64,000 nucleotides of DNA from Brumimicrobium aurantiacum (GTDB taxonomy: Bacteria > Bacteroidota > Bacteroidia > Flavobacteriales_D > Crocinitomicaceae): NCBI RefSeq assembly GCF_003402975.1, contig NZ_QURB01000002.1, positions 526,995 to 590,994 of the forward strand. The letters run 5' to 3'. Shown here piece after piece: positions 30,901-39,464 of the stretch; the first letter of the stretch is position 1; each line of letters starts with the position of its first letter. The notes beneath the pieces are model-generated. The model saw nothing but the letters and a program-made list of their open reading frames with translations. It made no database searches and was not told the DNA's origin. Made by a program: the position numbers and the translations under genes.

Positions 30901-31009
30901 GATTGTTGGTGGATTACTGATTTGTATGGTTCTTTCCCTAACTGTTTTACCTCAAATTTTCTATTGGGTTTACAGAAATAATGATAATAATAAAGAATTA
31001 GCAAATTAA
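27905..31009 (+). CDS. CzcA/CusA-family heavy-metal efflux RND pump
   Basis: A 1034-residue inner-membrane proton-driven RND protein with twelve membrane segments and two large periplasmic loops. HME-family landmarks include AFPDVTNTRTRIITQWPGRSA near residue 40, then GRPNDGSDPTGF. The TM4 motif reads DFGLLLEGTLVIVE with Asp395, Glu401 and Glu408. These match CzcA Asp402, Asp408 and Glu415, but the middle acid is Glu instead of Asp. The neighbouring regulator, kinase, channel and adaptor make it a metal-exporting tripartite system. Which metal cannot be settled from sequence. A strong terminator ends the operon. Confidence 0.94.
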   Translation: MNKLIQNIIGFSLKNSFIVFFLTGILIVAGIISLVNTPIEAFPDVTNTRTRIITQWPGRSAEEVEKFVTLPLMKEMNTIPKKAEVRSISLFGLSVVTVLFEDDVEDFFAQQYTSNRLQGIELPEGAEAGIEPPFGATGEIFRYIIESDRPIKEQTAIQDWLIEREIVSVPGIANVVSFGGEEKIYEIKINPHQLESYGLSPLDVHEAVGKTNINVGGDVIERGSQAYVVRGIGLLEKIEDIENIIIEVRDNAPILVKHVAEVIISSKPRLGQVSFQDQDDVVQGIVVMLRGENPGDVINSLKAKIDELNKSILPDDVKIIPFIDRTDLVNTTVTTVSKNIIEGILLVSFIVFIFLFNWKTTVIVASVIPLSFLFAIIMLRIQGLPANLISMGAIDFGLLLEGTLVIVETVFVGMATQAEKLGMKRFNKVSKSGIIKKSAGSVGSYIVFAQIILIVALLPIFSFQKVEGKMFSPLAFTLGYALIGSLLLSITFVPVMLKALLKKNVKEKENFISRGFQKYMNKMFLWSTRNKKITISSFVGLLILCSIGFMNYGTEFIPSLNEGALYVRATLPNNINLEESVKLSKEMKGKIRSFEEVEFVLTQTGRPNDGSDPTGFFNNEFHIQLYPEEEWNRDISKEELLNEMRSKLSVFPGVVFGFSQPIQDNVEEYVAGVKSSLVIKIFGDDLFKLEEYADEVAQNITNIEGITDINVYRNIGLPELRIQLHDHKIARYGVDIQHAQAVIEMAIGGTEATKFYEDERVFDVRLRFQKEFRDDANKIGDILIPSSSGKKIPLKEIATIEYLTGPAFIYREGGGRFIAIGFSIEGRDLGSTIEEAKEVVAANIDLPKKNKIIWSGEFESKERATKQLAMIVPAVLVLILFLLYFNFGSTKDTIIAASTIPFAFIGGFASLWITGTTFGISAGIGFIILFGVNTINSIILIAIMKENLRFMNLKDAISKGVYSRIRPIVMIALMGSMGLLPAALSTSMGSEIQKPLAIMIVGGLLICMVLSLTVLPQIFYWVYRNNDNNKELAN

Positions 31010-31019
31010 ACTAAAACAG

Positions 31020-31059
31020 ATACGGGATTTCTTTATATGAAATCCCGTATTTATTTTTC
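31020..31059 (+). terminator. Terminator of the metal-efflux operon
   Basis: ATACGGGATTTC pairs perfectly with GAAATCCCGTAT across a seven-base loop, followed by a T-rich tail. It stands 11 nt after the pump stop codon and ahead of the convergent murQ gene. Confidence 0.9.
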
Positions 31060-31105
31060 TAGGAAAAGAAAAAATATTCAATCCTTTAATCAAATTCTAC
31101 ACAGT

Positions 31106-31915
31106 TTACGTATTTCCGTACCCCAATACCGCCTTTCGTACAGATCCATATTTTAACAAAAGTGCTTTTGCCTCCTCAAAATCAATTCCACATTGTTCAG
31201 CAACCATCTTAGCGCCACGAATAACCAATTTAGCATTACTCAATTGCATATCCACCATTTTGTTTCCTTCTACTTTTCCTAGTCCGATCATTAAACTGGT
31301 TGAAATCATATTTAATATAAGTTTCTGTGCGGTTCCAGACTTCAATCGAGTACTTCCCGTTACAAACTCTGGTCCTACAATTGCAGCCATCGTATGTTGT
31401 GCAATCTTACTTAATGGACTATCAGGATTACAAGTTATTCCGGCCGTTAAATTTCCTGCAACATTTGCTTTTTCAACTGCTCCAAGAACGTAAGGCGTTG
31501 TTCCTGAAGCGGCAATTCCAACAATAATATCATTGGAATTCACATCGTGTTTTTCCAGCTCTTCCCATCCTAAATCTCTATTGTCTTCTGCATTTTCAAC
31601 CGCTATTCTTATCGCAGTATCACCTCCAGCAATTAATCCAACAACTAATCCTTGTTCAACACCAAAAGTTGGTGGACATTCTGAAGCATCTAAAATTCCA
31701 AGCCTACCTGAAGTTCCAGCACCGAGATAAAACAGCCTCCCTCCTTTTTTCATACGTACCAATGCTTCTTCTACAAAAGCTGTGATTTCAGGAATTATTT
31801 TTTCAACCGCTAAAGGAACACCTTGGTCCTCCTTATTCATGGCTGTTAATTGTTCTGCTACGCTCAACTTTTCTAAATTATCGTAATGACTTGATTGCTC
31901 TGTTATTTTATTCAA
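31106..31915 (-). CDS. murQ: N-acetylmuramic acid 6-phosphate etherase
   Basis: A 269-residue SIS-domain lyase. The family motif GAGTSGRLGILDASECPPTFG begins near residue 66, followed by GIAASGTTPYVLGA and the catalytic-helix region. It splits the lactyl ether of MurNAc-6-phosphate to GlcNAc-6-phosphate and lactate, in cytoplasmic peptidoglycan recycling. It is somewhat shorter than the E. coli enzyme (about 298 residues), matching many Bacteroidota forms. It is monocistronic and convergent with the efflux operon. Confidence 0.94.
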   Translation of the reverse strand: MNKITEQSSHYDNLEKLSVAEQLTAMNKEDQGVPLAVEKIIPEITAFVEEALVRMKKGGRLFYLGAGTSGRLGILDASECPPTFGVEQGLVVGLIAGGDTAIRIAVENAEDNRDLGWEELEKHDVNSNDIIVGIAASGTTPYVLGAVEKANVAGNLTAGITCNPDSPLSKIAQHTMAAIVGPEFVTGSTRLKSGTAQKLILNMISTSLMIGLGKVEGNKMVDMQLSNAKLVIRGAKMVAEQCGIDFEEAKALLLKYGSVRKAVLGYGNT

Positions 31916-32062
31916 AAGGATTATTTTTTTAAATGTTTAACCAACACAGCTGAGCTTTATTTACTACTCAAAATCCACTATGATGATTGAGATCACGAAT
32001 ATAAATAAAATTACAATTGTACTTGAAGAAACAGAATTAAACGAAACATAAATTCTTTAATC

Positions 32063-32092
32063 TTGGCATTCGCTAAATAAAGTCTATTTTTG
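32063..32092 (+). promoter_or_regulatory. Promoter of the SulP transporter gene
   Basis: TTG at 32063-32065, a 19-nt spacer, then TATTTTTG at 32085-32092, a full match to the Bacteroidota promoter. It places the transcript start near 32097, after the upstream TTG codon and before the ATG at 32114, and so decides that start. Confidence 0.7.
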
Positions 32093-32113
32093 CACCCACA
32101 AAAATACACAGCA

Positions 32114-33775
32114 ATGAATAGTTTTATTAGAAGATTCACCATCAACCCAAAGAATGATATATTGAGTGGAATCACTGTTTCTTTAGCAATGATTCCTGAG
32201 GTGGTAGCCTTTGCGTTTGTAGCTCAAATCGATCCATTAATGGCACTTTCTGGTGCCTTTATTGTTGGATTAATCGCTGCTATTTTTGGAGGTAGACCAG
32301 GATTGATTTCAGGTGCTGCTGGTGCAGTTGCGGTTATTTTCGTATCCATGATTGCAGAAGGTCACACCAAAGGAATGCTCATGGACCAACCCATAGAAAA
32401 CATGGGATTCTTCTATCTCATGGCCTGTGTAATCCTTATGGGAATTATACAAGTTTTCGCTGGTGTTTTTAAACTTGGTCGATTTGTTCGCTTAATTCCT
32501 CACCCTGTAATGATGGGGTTTGTAAACGGTTTAGCAATCGTTATTTTCTGGGCACAAGTTAAAATGTTTTCTCACAAAGAAATGGTGATGTCAGCTGATG
32601 GTGTAAAACAATATGTAAGTACTTTCATGCACGGAACGGAACTATACATTATGATTGCATTGGTTCTCCTCACAATGGGAATCATTTGGTTATTGCCAAA
32701 AATCACGAAGAAAATTCCTGCAGCTTTAACTGCTATCTTGGTAACTACATTAATCGTTGTTGGATTTGACATCAATGTTTCAACTGTTGGTTCTTACATC
32801 ATTGAAGGTGGTGGAACAGGTTTAAAGGGTGAACTACCAACACCAAACGTTGAACTTTGGCAAAATCTTCCTTTTAATCTAGACACTTTAAAATTCATTT
32901 TACCTTATGCATTTTTAGCCGCTTCAGTTGGTTTAATTGAGTCTTTAATGACCATGAACTTGGTAGATGAAATGACAGAAACTAGAGGAAATGGAGATAA
33001 AGAATGTATCGCTCAAGGTGCTGGAAATATCATGTCAGGACTTTTTGGAGGAACTGGTGGTTGTGGAATGATTGGCCAAACGGTAATCAACATCAATGCT
33101 GGTGGTCGTGGACGTTTATCTGGAATTATGATGGCTGTAACTTTATTGACTTTCATTTTATTCACAGATAAATTAATCGAACAAGTTCCAATTGCAGCGC
33201 TTGTAGGAGTAATGTTTATGATGGTAATTCAAACCTTTGCATGGTCGAGTTTTAGAATTATTAAAAAAATACCAAAATCTGATGCTGTTGTTTTAATTAT
33301 CGTTTCTGCCGTAACAGTGATCTTTGATTTAGCCATTGCCGTTTTCGTTGGTGTTATTATCTCTGCTTTGTCATTTGCTTGGCAAAATGCAGTAAGAATT
33401 CGTGCAAGAAAACGTTTTAAAGAAGACGGAACAAAGGTTTACGAAATTTGGGGTCCACTATTCTTTGGTTCTATCCAGGCCTTCAATGAAAAATTTGACC
33501 CAAAGAACGATCCAGAACGTGTAGAGATTGATTTTGTGGAATCACGCGTAAGTGACCATTCTGCACTTGAAGCGATTTACAACATTGTTGAAAAATATGA
33601 AACCGCTGGAAAAACAATTCGATTAAAACACTTAAGCGAAGATTGTAAAATTCTCATGCATAAGGCAAGTCCAAAATTCAAGGAAGTCATCATCGAAGAC
33701 ATTGATGATCCAAGATATCATTTGGTGGCCAATCCAGAAGAATTTACAAAGCCTTTGTCGGAGTATAAGTTTTAA
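32114..33775 (+). CDS. SulP family inorganic anion transporter
   Basis: A protein of 553 residues from ATG 32114; an in-frame TTG at 32090 lies inside the promoter and is rejected as start. It has 12-14 membrane segments with the SulP opening SLAMIPEVVAFAFVAQIDPL and the family's gate region MSGLFGGTGGCGMIGQTVIN. A C-terminal STAS domain (about residues 430-535) follows. SulP proteins carry sulfate, bicarbonate or other anions across the inner membrane, and the ion is not readable. It stands alone and is divergent from murQ. Confidence 0.92.
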   Translation: MNSFIRRFTINPKNDILSGITVSLAMIPEVVAFAFVAQIDPLMALSGAFIVGLIAAIFGGRPGLISGAAGAVAVIFVSMIAEGHTKGMLMDQPIENMGFFYLMACVILMGIIQVFAGVFKLGRFVRLIPHPVMMGFVNGLAIVIFWAQVKMFSHKEMVMSADGVKQYVSTFMHGTELYIMIALVLLTMGIIWLLPKITKKIPAALTAILVTTLIVVGFDINVSTVGSYIIEGGGTGLKGELPTPNVELWQNLPFNLDTLKFILPYAFLAASVGLIESLMTMNLVDEMTETRGNGDKECIAQGAGNIMSGLFGGTGGCGMIGQTVININAGGRGRLSGIMMAVTLLTFILFTDKLIEQVPIAALVGVMFMMVIQTFAWSSFRIIKKIPKSDAVVLIIVSAVTVIFDLAIAVFVGVIISALSFAWQNAVRIRARKRFKEDGTKVYEIWGPLFFGSIQAFNEKFDPKNDPERVEIDFVESRVSDHSALEAIYNIVEKYETAGKTIRLKHLSEDCKILMHKASPKFKEVIIEDIDDPRYHLVANPEEFTKPLSEYKF

Positions 33776-33858
33776 TTATAAGAGCACTCCGTTGACTTCG
33801 CCAGTCTGAGACATGAGCATAATTATCAATTTTCAATTATAAAATTACCAATTACCCT

Positions 33859-34293
33859 CTATTCATAATAATAGGTCTTGTCTTCATCTTCGCTTTTCAA
33901 GACTAATTCTGAATCGCTTAAGGAAATAATTTTATACCTTAAAACAAGTATTGTGGTTCCGCTTCCGTTACTAGACTTCATTGTTTTTGTGATTTTTAGA
34001 CCTTCCCCGTCATCTTTAAATTCCCATTTTCCAGATTTAAAAATCATTTCTTCATGACAAATATTCTCTCCTTCAATGAAAGTAAAAGATTCTTCTTCGA
34101 ATCGAATAATGTCATCTTTTTCACATTCTTCGGTTATTGAGTTTCCGTTATCATCCTTAACTTCTGTAACATCCCAAAGGCCATTTGTTAACTGTTCATA
34201 ATGGTTAAAGGAAGTGTTCTTTTTACAAGAAACAGTAGCTAAAAGGAAAAAACAAATTGATAAACTATAAATAAAACACTTGATATTTTTCAT
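33859..34293 (-). CDS. Lipocalin-like predicted lipoprotein
   Basis: A short protein read leftward. Starting at Met 34293 it has 144 residues; an upstream ATG at 34314 is less likely because it puts hydrophilic residues before the signal. Signal segment CFIYSLSICFFLLATVSC ends in a lipobox at Cys23, followed by KKN. The body (LTNGLWDVTEVKDDNGNS, then FKSGKWEFKDDGEGLKIT) is an antiparallel beta type seen in lipocalin-like domain lipoproteins. Function unknown. Confidence 0.75.
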   Translation of the reverse strand: MKNIKCFIYSLSICFFLLATVSCKKNTSFNHYEQLTNGLWDVTEVKDDNGNSITEECEKDDIIRFEEESFTFIEGENICHEEMIFKSGKWEFKDDGEGLKITKTMKSSNGSGTTILVLRYKIISLSDSELVLKSEDEDKTYYYE

Positions 34294-34476
34294 TGCTTTG
34301 GATTTACAAGACAAACAAATCTATTAATTTTCAGCTACTTTTACAAAAATACCTTAATAGGATTGTTTGATTTTCTAAAGTGGTTATATTTTTAAATCAT
34401 CAATTTTAAACTAAGGTGTAACTTTTAAAACACTTGTTCGTCCTACATGTATAATTCGAATTTGAAAAATTCATAA

Positions 34477-34956
34477 TTGAATAAAAAAAACTACCATAAC
34501 GCAGTATTTGAATACAGTGACAAACTGTATCGCTTCGCTATTAAACTCAGTAAAAGTGAGTCATTAGCAGAAGATTTGGTGCAAGATGCCTTTGAAAAAG
34601 TTTGGATTAAAAAAGAGGATATTCAAGCGGAAAAAATAAAGTCCTATTTATTCAGAACAGTTTACAATCGCTTTTTAGACAATCAAAAAAAGGATAGGGT
34701 TATTTCGATTGATGAATATCATAATCCACCGAGTTTTCATCCTGAAACGAGCGATTTAAAAGAGGTTTTAGAACAAGCGTTATCCACCTTACCCTCTGTT
34801 CAAAGATCGGCAATTTTACTACGAGATTATGAAGGATATAGTTATGATGAGATTGGTGAAATTTTAAAATTAAACGCCTCTCAAGTCAAAGTTTACATCT
34901 ATCGTGCAAGAAAACAATTACAGAAATACATCGGAAAATTAGAAGCAGTTATATAA
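34477..34956 (+). CDS. ECF-type RNA polymerase sigma factor
   Basis: A 159-residue sigma-70 family protein. Region 2 contains AEDLVQDAFEKVWIKK (near residue 33) and KSYLFRTVYNRFLD. Region 4 has LPSVQRSAILLRDYEGYSYDEIGE with its HTH. The start is a TTG at 34477, since no ATG is in frame before region 2. The stop overlaps the next gene's ATG by one base (TAATG), which suggests coupled synthesis with an anti-sigma-like partner. The genes it controls probably include the downstream beta-barrel gene, by inference from the cassette. Confidence 0.92.
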   Translation: MNKKNYHNAVFEYSDKLYRFAIKLSKSESLAEDLVQDAFEKVWIKKEDIQAEKIKSYLFRTVYNRFLDNQKKDRVISIDEYHNPPSFHPETSDLKEVLEQALSTLPSVQRSAILLRDYEGYSYDEIGEILKLNASQVKVYIYRARKQLQKYIGKLEAVI

Positions 34957-36017
34957 TGGAAATAAATTTAGAAAATTACGAAGCTTATTTACTTGACCTT
35001 TGGGAAGGAAATCTTTCCAAGCAAGAAGAAGCTATGCTGAATGATTTTTTAGACCTGCATCCTGAACTGAAAGAAGAGGCTGATTTAGGGCTTTATTCCG
35101 ATATTAAGTTTGAAGAAGAAGCAATTGATTTCGATAAGGAAGCCATCAAATTTGAATCTATAAATATTAAAAATTACAAATACTTTTTTGTCGCTTATTT
35201 TGAGAACGATTTAACTGATAATGAAAAGCAAGGTGTGTTGAACTTTTTAAATCAACATCCTCAGTTACAAAAAGAGTTTAAATCATTTCAACTTACGAAA
35301 TTACCGAATGAAGAAGTTTTATTTCCAAACAAGGAAAAACTACTTTTAGGTAAAACTCAAGTCATTTCAATACAAAATAGAAGATGGATTTTCACCGCGA
35401 TTGCTGCATGTATAGCACTTTTTCTTTGGTTTAACCTTTTCGATCAAGATATCGAAAAACGATATACCTTAGAGCAAAGTAAAGGAATTAATGTGCTATC
35501 CATTGAAGATCAGATTTTAAATCAGCCTCCTGTTCTTAATACATTGGTTGCTGTTAAGAATGAAGGAATACCAAAAAGCAGCGTTAGAAAATCTACAGCT
35601 ATTCAGAATAAAAAAGAGGTTTCAGAACCAAAACAAATAAATTCGGCATCTAAAATAGATCAGCTTCCACTCCACAGTGAATCAACAAGAAATAACAAGC
35701 TTTCTACTTCCAAAATCCCGACATTAATTGCTTCTGTTGCATCATCAAAAAAGAATTCATATAAAAATTTTGAGGAGAATACTGAAACTAAAAATGTGGA
35801 AAATAAAACCATTTTCGATTTAACAGCAGATTACTTACAAAGGAAAAATGTTTTAGACGAAGACCGTAAACCTAACATGAAAGAACTCATTGCAAATACA
35901 CTAACAGAAGTCAATACAAGAAAAAAGCCAATCATTCTTATCCAAGAAAAAGAACAATCAAAAACAGTAATTTTCCAATTGGGTGGATTTAAAATTGAAC
36001 GAAAAAAGAAGAAATAA
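34956..36017 (+). CDS. Anti-sigma-factor-like membrane protein
   Basis: A 353-residue protein with one membrane segment near residues 144-162 (RRWIFTAIAACIALFLWF). The N-terminal cytoplasmic half has two repeats of the type NYEAYLLDLWEGNLSKQEEA and YFFVAYFENDLTDNEKQGVL, and a long low-complexity periplasmic half follows. This layout, coupled by a one-base overlap to an ECF sigma gene, is that of an anti-sigma factor holding the sigma at the membrane. No zinc-binding HxxxCxxC motif is seen, so it is not of the ZAS type. Confidence 0.75.
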   Translation: MEINLENYEAYLLDLWEGNLSKQEEAMLNDFLDLHPELKEEADLGLYSDIKFEEEAIDFDKEAIKFESINIKNYKYFFVAYFENDLTDNEKQGVLNFLNQHPQLQKEFKSFQLTKLPNEEVLFPNKEKLLLGKTQVISIQNRRWIFTAIAACIALFLWFNLFDQDIEKRYTLEQSKGINVLSIEDQILNQPPVLNTLVAVKNEGIPKSSVRKSTAIQNKKEVSEPKQINSASKIDQLPLHSESTRNNKLSTSKIPTLIASVASSKKNSYKNFEENTETKNVENKTIFDLTADYLQRKNVLDEDRKPNMKELIANTLTEVNTRKKPIILIQEKEQSKTVIFQLGGFKIERKKKK

Positions 36018-36079
36018 TTTTTTCACCTGTAACAAAACAAAAGGTTAATCGTCTTACAGACAAACAAAACAAAATTATT

Positions 36080-36871
36080 ATGAAAATAGCATTTACAATT
36101 TTAGCAGCATTATTGATCACCACATTTTCATTTGCACAAGAAGAAAAGGAACGTGATACTACCAAAGTTAAATACAAAGGAAAAGTGGTCATTTTCACTT
36201 CCGACGATGAAGAACCTATGTTGGATGAAGACAAAAAATGGGATGTGAGTCAATGGGAAGGAATAGAATTTGGGGTTAATGGATTTTTTACCTCGAATGA
36301 TTTCGGAATAAATGATGATCCAAATAACCTTTATCTTGAATTAGATTATGCCAAAAGCTTAATGATCAATTTAAACCTTTTTGAATTCAACAGAAGAATT
36401 GGTTCCGAGAAATTTAGATTTTACACAGGATTAGGACTTCGCTTTAACAGGTATGCATTTAAATCAACAAATTCAACATTATCTTATAATGACACTTCAA
36501 TTTATAGCGTTACCGACAGTGTAAAAACCTTTGATAAGAATTACTTAAACACTTCTTATTTAACAGCTCCACTATTCCTCTCATTTATGCCAGGTAAAGA
36601 TCCTAACAAAAGTTTTCATGTTTCAGTTGGTGCGATTGTGAATTATAGAATTGGTTCAAGAATTAAACAAAAATATGTCATTCAAGATCAAAAACGTAAG
36701 GATATTGAAAAAGGACATTATCATTTGAACCCATTCTTGTTAGATGCAAGTGTTCGTATTGGAGTTGGAGATGTTAGCATATTCGCAAATTATGGAATGA
36801 ATGGATTATTTGAATCAGGTAAAGGACCAGACTACATTCCTTTCAACGCTGGAATTAGTTTAACCTTTTAA
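36080..36871 (+). CDS. Outer-membrane beta-barrel protein (PorT-like fold)
   Basis: A 263-residue exported protein with a signal peptide (residues 1-20, SFAQE end), a charged linker and a series of amphipathic beta-strands (FGVNGFFTS, LYLELDYAKSLMINLNL, FYTGLGLRFNRYAF). It ends in FNAGISLTF, the aromatic C-terminus of outer-membrane barrels. It follows the sigma/anti-sigma pair by 62 nt on the same strand, and a terminator follows. It is therefore a likely target or partner of the signalling cassette. Confidence 0.82.
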   Translation: MKIAFTILAALLITTFSFAQEEKERDTTKVKYKGKVVIFTSDDEEPMLDEDKKWDVSQWEGIEFGVNGFFTSNDFGINDDPNNLYLELDYAKSLMINLNLFEFNRRIGSEKFRFYTGLGLRFNRYAFKSTNSTLSYNDTSIYSVTDSVKTFDKNYLNTSYLTAPLFLSFMPGKDPNKSFHVSVGAIVNYRIGSRIKQKYVIQDQKRKDIEKGHYHLNPFLLDASVRIGVGDVSIFANYGMNGLFESGKGPDYIPFNAGISLTF

Positions 36872-36922
36872 AACACTCTGTATATCGAGTGATAACTCAG
36901 GAATTACAAGTAAAAAATAAAG

Positions 36923-36957
36923 CAATCTCCACCCAATAGGCGTGGAGATTTGTATTT
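36923..36957 (+). terminator. Terminator of the sigma/anti-sigma/barrel operon
   Basis: AATCTCCAC pairs with GTGGAGATT across a ten-base loop, with a short T-containing tail. It lies 52 nt after the barrel gene's stop. Confidence 0.7.
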
Positions 36958-37055
36958 AACAGCCGCCTTTGACAATTAAGTTTCTGTCAAATTTTATAAC
37001 CGAAAGAACCTAAAAAGGTTTTTAAATGTTATATTTAGATAAATAAACATTCAAA

Positions 37056-38357
37056 ATGTCGCAACCAAAAACGCGTAAACTATTACTATTTCTTGTAACT
37101 ATCCCACTACTTGCATTGGCAATATTCTTTGCGAATGGTGTTTATCAAGACTCAATTAAGAGATCTGAGATCAAGGATGATTACAGCACACTCAACTACA
37201 TCGATAAAGGAATTTTGTCTGTAACAGCTTGGAAAGAAGCGATGACAAAAATAGCGAAGCACCAAATTGAAGAATTTGAATTAACAGAGAAACAAGACAG
37301 TTTACTGCATCTCCAGCTTACAGAACTCATCAGGAGTTTAGTGGATCAAGCCGACAGTACAATTAAAGCAAATGACCAAGGATTTAAAGGAACCATTCGT
37401 AAATGGGCAGTTCAAACCTTTGTAGATCCAAATGAGGTTAAAGCAGGTGCTCCCCATTTTAGTCGAAGTATCATTGACGAAGTCATGAAGGAAGAAAATA
37501 AGGACAGGATGAAAACCATTGCGGTGAGTAAAATGAACGAGTTTGCAGAAGAAACTTACAGCAGGCAAGACTCATTAGAGGTACTTAAAGTATATGAGAA
37601 ATATGAAATGTCCTTAGACGAAAATATAAACTCAGTTTTATTAAAAAAAGCGAGTCAATTAGAAGACCAAAATTATCGAGAAGCATTTTACATCATAGGA
37701 ATTATCGTAATTTTCTTATTGCTTTGGCTTTTTGTTTTCAAATACAATGATCTCCAAAAACCCTTGTTTTTCATGTCAATTCTACTCGCAATTGTTGTAT
37801 TATTGACAGGGTTAACCAGCGCTATGATAGAAATAGATGCGCGTATTGACCAGGTAGATTTTGTTTTATTAGGTGAAAATGTTCAGTTTAAGGATCAAGT
37901 TATTTTCTATCAGAGTAAAAGTATTTTACAAATGGTCACCATTTTACTACAAACAGGTAAAATCGATTCTATCTTCGTAGGTGCATTGGTATTGGCTTTT
38001 AGTGTTATCCTACCTATATCTAAATTAATTTCAACGCAAGTTTATTTATTTGGAAAGGAGAAATGGCAGAATAATAAAGTGATTTTTTGGTTGGCTTTTA
38101 AATCAGGAAAATGGTCAATGGCTGATGTAATGGTGGTGGCCATCTTTATGGCTTATGTTGGATTCAATGGAATTTTAGAGGATCAAATGGAGTATTTGAA
38201 TGTCGATACAGAAACAATGACCAGTATTGCAACGAACAATACATCTTTACAACCCGGATACATATTGTTTATTGCCTATGTTCTATTTGGATTAATACTC
38301 GCAGCGATTTTGAAAGGAATTATCAAAAGACAGAAAAAGAGAATACAAAATTCTTAA
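37056..38357 (+). CDS. PqiA-like (paraquat-inducible protein A family) membrane protein
   Basis: A 433-residue protein. One membrane segment near residues 9-27 precedes a soluble region (about 28-205) rich in Lys and Glu that is not part of PqiA. The C-terminal half carries four or five membrane segments with the PqiA-type run LILPISKLISTQVYLFG and FKSGKWSMADVMVVAIFMAY. PqiA proteins belong to lipid-trafficking systems with MCE proteins (PqiB). No MCE gene is adjacent, so its partner lies elsewhere, if it exists. The extra N-terminal half is unusual. Confidence 0.8.
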   Translation: MSQPKTRKLLLFLVTIPLLALAIFFANGVYQDSIKRSEIKDDYSTLNYIDKGILSVTAWKEAMTKIAKHQIEEFELTEKQDSLLHLQLTELIRSLVDQADSTIKANDQGFKGTIRKWAVQTFVDPNEVKAGAPHFSRSIIDEVMKEENKDRMKTIAVSKMNEFAEETYSRQDSLEVLKVYEKYEMSLDENINSVLLKKASQLEDQNYREAFYIIGIIVIFLLLWLFVFKYNDLQKPLFFMSILLAIVVLLTGLTSAMIEIDARIDQVDFVLLGENVQFKDQVIFYQSKSILQMVTILLQTGKIDSIFVGALVLAFSVILPISKLISTQVYLFGKEKWQNNKVIFWLAFKSGKWSMADVMVVAIFMAYVGFNGILEDQMEYLNVDTETMTSIATNNTSLQPGYILFIAYVLFGLILAAILKGIIKRQKKRIQNS

Positions 38358-38365
38358 AAATAGAT

Positions 38366-39292
38366 TTAAAAGAATTCTAGTAATTCATCAATATCATTCA
38401 ATTTATATCTGAACTGAACATGGTTTTCAAAACTTCTTTTGATATCCATCAAATACTTTTTAATAATTAATGTATTTGGAGAAGGTTCAAATTGAGATTT
38501 ATTTTGTGGTAGACCTTCACTAGCATAAGCTTCTTTCAATTGTTTTGGATCTATAATCAATCCTTTAGAACCTATTCCAATATAAAAAAGTACCCCATTA
38601 TTTTCAATTCCCCAATTCAGAATAGGCAATAAATTATCTTTGTCCATATAGGCCAAAATATAAGGTGCTCGATTATTTAGCGTTGTAACTCCATAAACAG
38701 GAATATCTAGGGATTCGGCAACTATACTATAAATTAATCCTAAAGAGATATCTGTTCCTTGCCGACTGTCCATCACCGAATTAATAAAAATGTCAAATGG
38801 CGAATATGGGATTTCACTTACTTTCACAAAATTGAAAACGTCGAAAAATACTTTATTCAATGCTTCAACTTTTTCAAAACTCGTTTGACGAGAATTTACC
38901 TCCATCCAACATTGATGACGTAACTTTTGAAACAGCGCAGTAAAGTCCTCTATTTTAAGTTCAGGATATTGATATGAACAAATGATAAATAAAGCATGCA
39001 TTAAGTTTTTATCTTCCGATTGCAACCAACCTTTAAGACTGCTTTTAATGTGTTGCAAGCGCAAAGCATCTAAAACTTCTGTTACATTTTCCAATTGTCT
39101 CGGATTCACAAAGCTGTCTTCTTCAAGTCGCTCTAGATTTGGTATAATTTCAGTACCAAACTCTAACAACTTGTGCTTTGCATGTTTCACAACCATTTGG
39201 TCTGAATCATCCATCAACTTTATAAGTGCGTGTATTGAGGTTTTAGTAATCACATGACAAAGGTAATTCAGATTTAAGGTCGAAATAAACAA
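38366..39292 (-). CDS. SirB1/transglutaminase-like N-terminal domain protein
   Basis: A 308-residue protein read leftward. Its middle (MDSRQGTDISLGLIYSIVAE then LDIPVYGVTTLNNRAPYIL) is the SirB1 transglutaminase-like core, and the first 120 residues form a helical HEAT-like part. The typical C/H of active transglutaminases is not evident (GT-D-ISLG in place of the usual Cys), so activity is doubtful. The start is uncertain: GTG or ATG codons about 14 residues further in would also fit. The reading frame converges with the PqiA-like gene, 8 nt from its stop. Confidence 0.75.
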   Translation of the reverse strand: MFISTLNLNYLCHVITKTSIHALIKLMDDSDQMVVKHAKHKLLEFGTEIIPNLERLEEDSFVNPRQLENVTEVLDALRLQHIKSSLKGWLQSEDKNLMHALFIICSYQYPELKIEDFTALFQKLRHQCWMEVNSRQTSFEKVEALNKVFFDVFNFVKVSEIPYSPFDIFINSVMDSRQGTDISLGLIYSIVAESLDIPVYGVTTLNNRAPYILAYMDKDNLLPILNWGIENNGVLFYIGIGSKGLIIDPKQLKEAYASEGLPQNKSQFEPSPNTLIIKKYLMDIKRSFENHVQFRYKLNDIDELLEFF

Positions 39293-39464
39293 GTCGTGAG
39301 TTGTTATAAAAAAGGAAATGTTAATAGTTGTAAATAACTCGCTAGTTTTCTCTTTATTAATGGTTTTAAATATCCATCTTCATTTTTGGACTTTTAAATA
39401 TTTAAAACATTTAGAAATAAGTCTCCTCCCCTCTTTGAATAAGAATTAATTTGTGATTAATTAC

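Noticed and set aside
27880..31009. Long open frames on the minus strand inside the RND pump gene (for example 30331-30897)
   Set aside because: They lie wholly inside a well-conserved pump gene on the other strand, show no recognised domain, and have low-complexity composition.
32090..32113. TTG at 32090 as the SulP start
   Set aside because: The codon lies within the -7 element of the promoter, so it would not be transcribed; ATG 32114 fits the family.
38366..39292. Active transglutaminase
   Set aside because: The region corresponds to the SirB1 domain but the catalytic cysteine is not evident, so only a transglutaminase-like fold is claimed.
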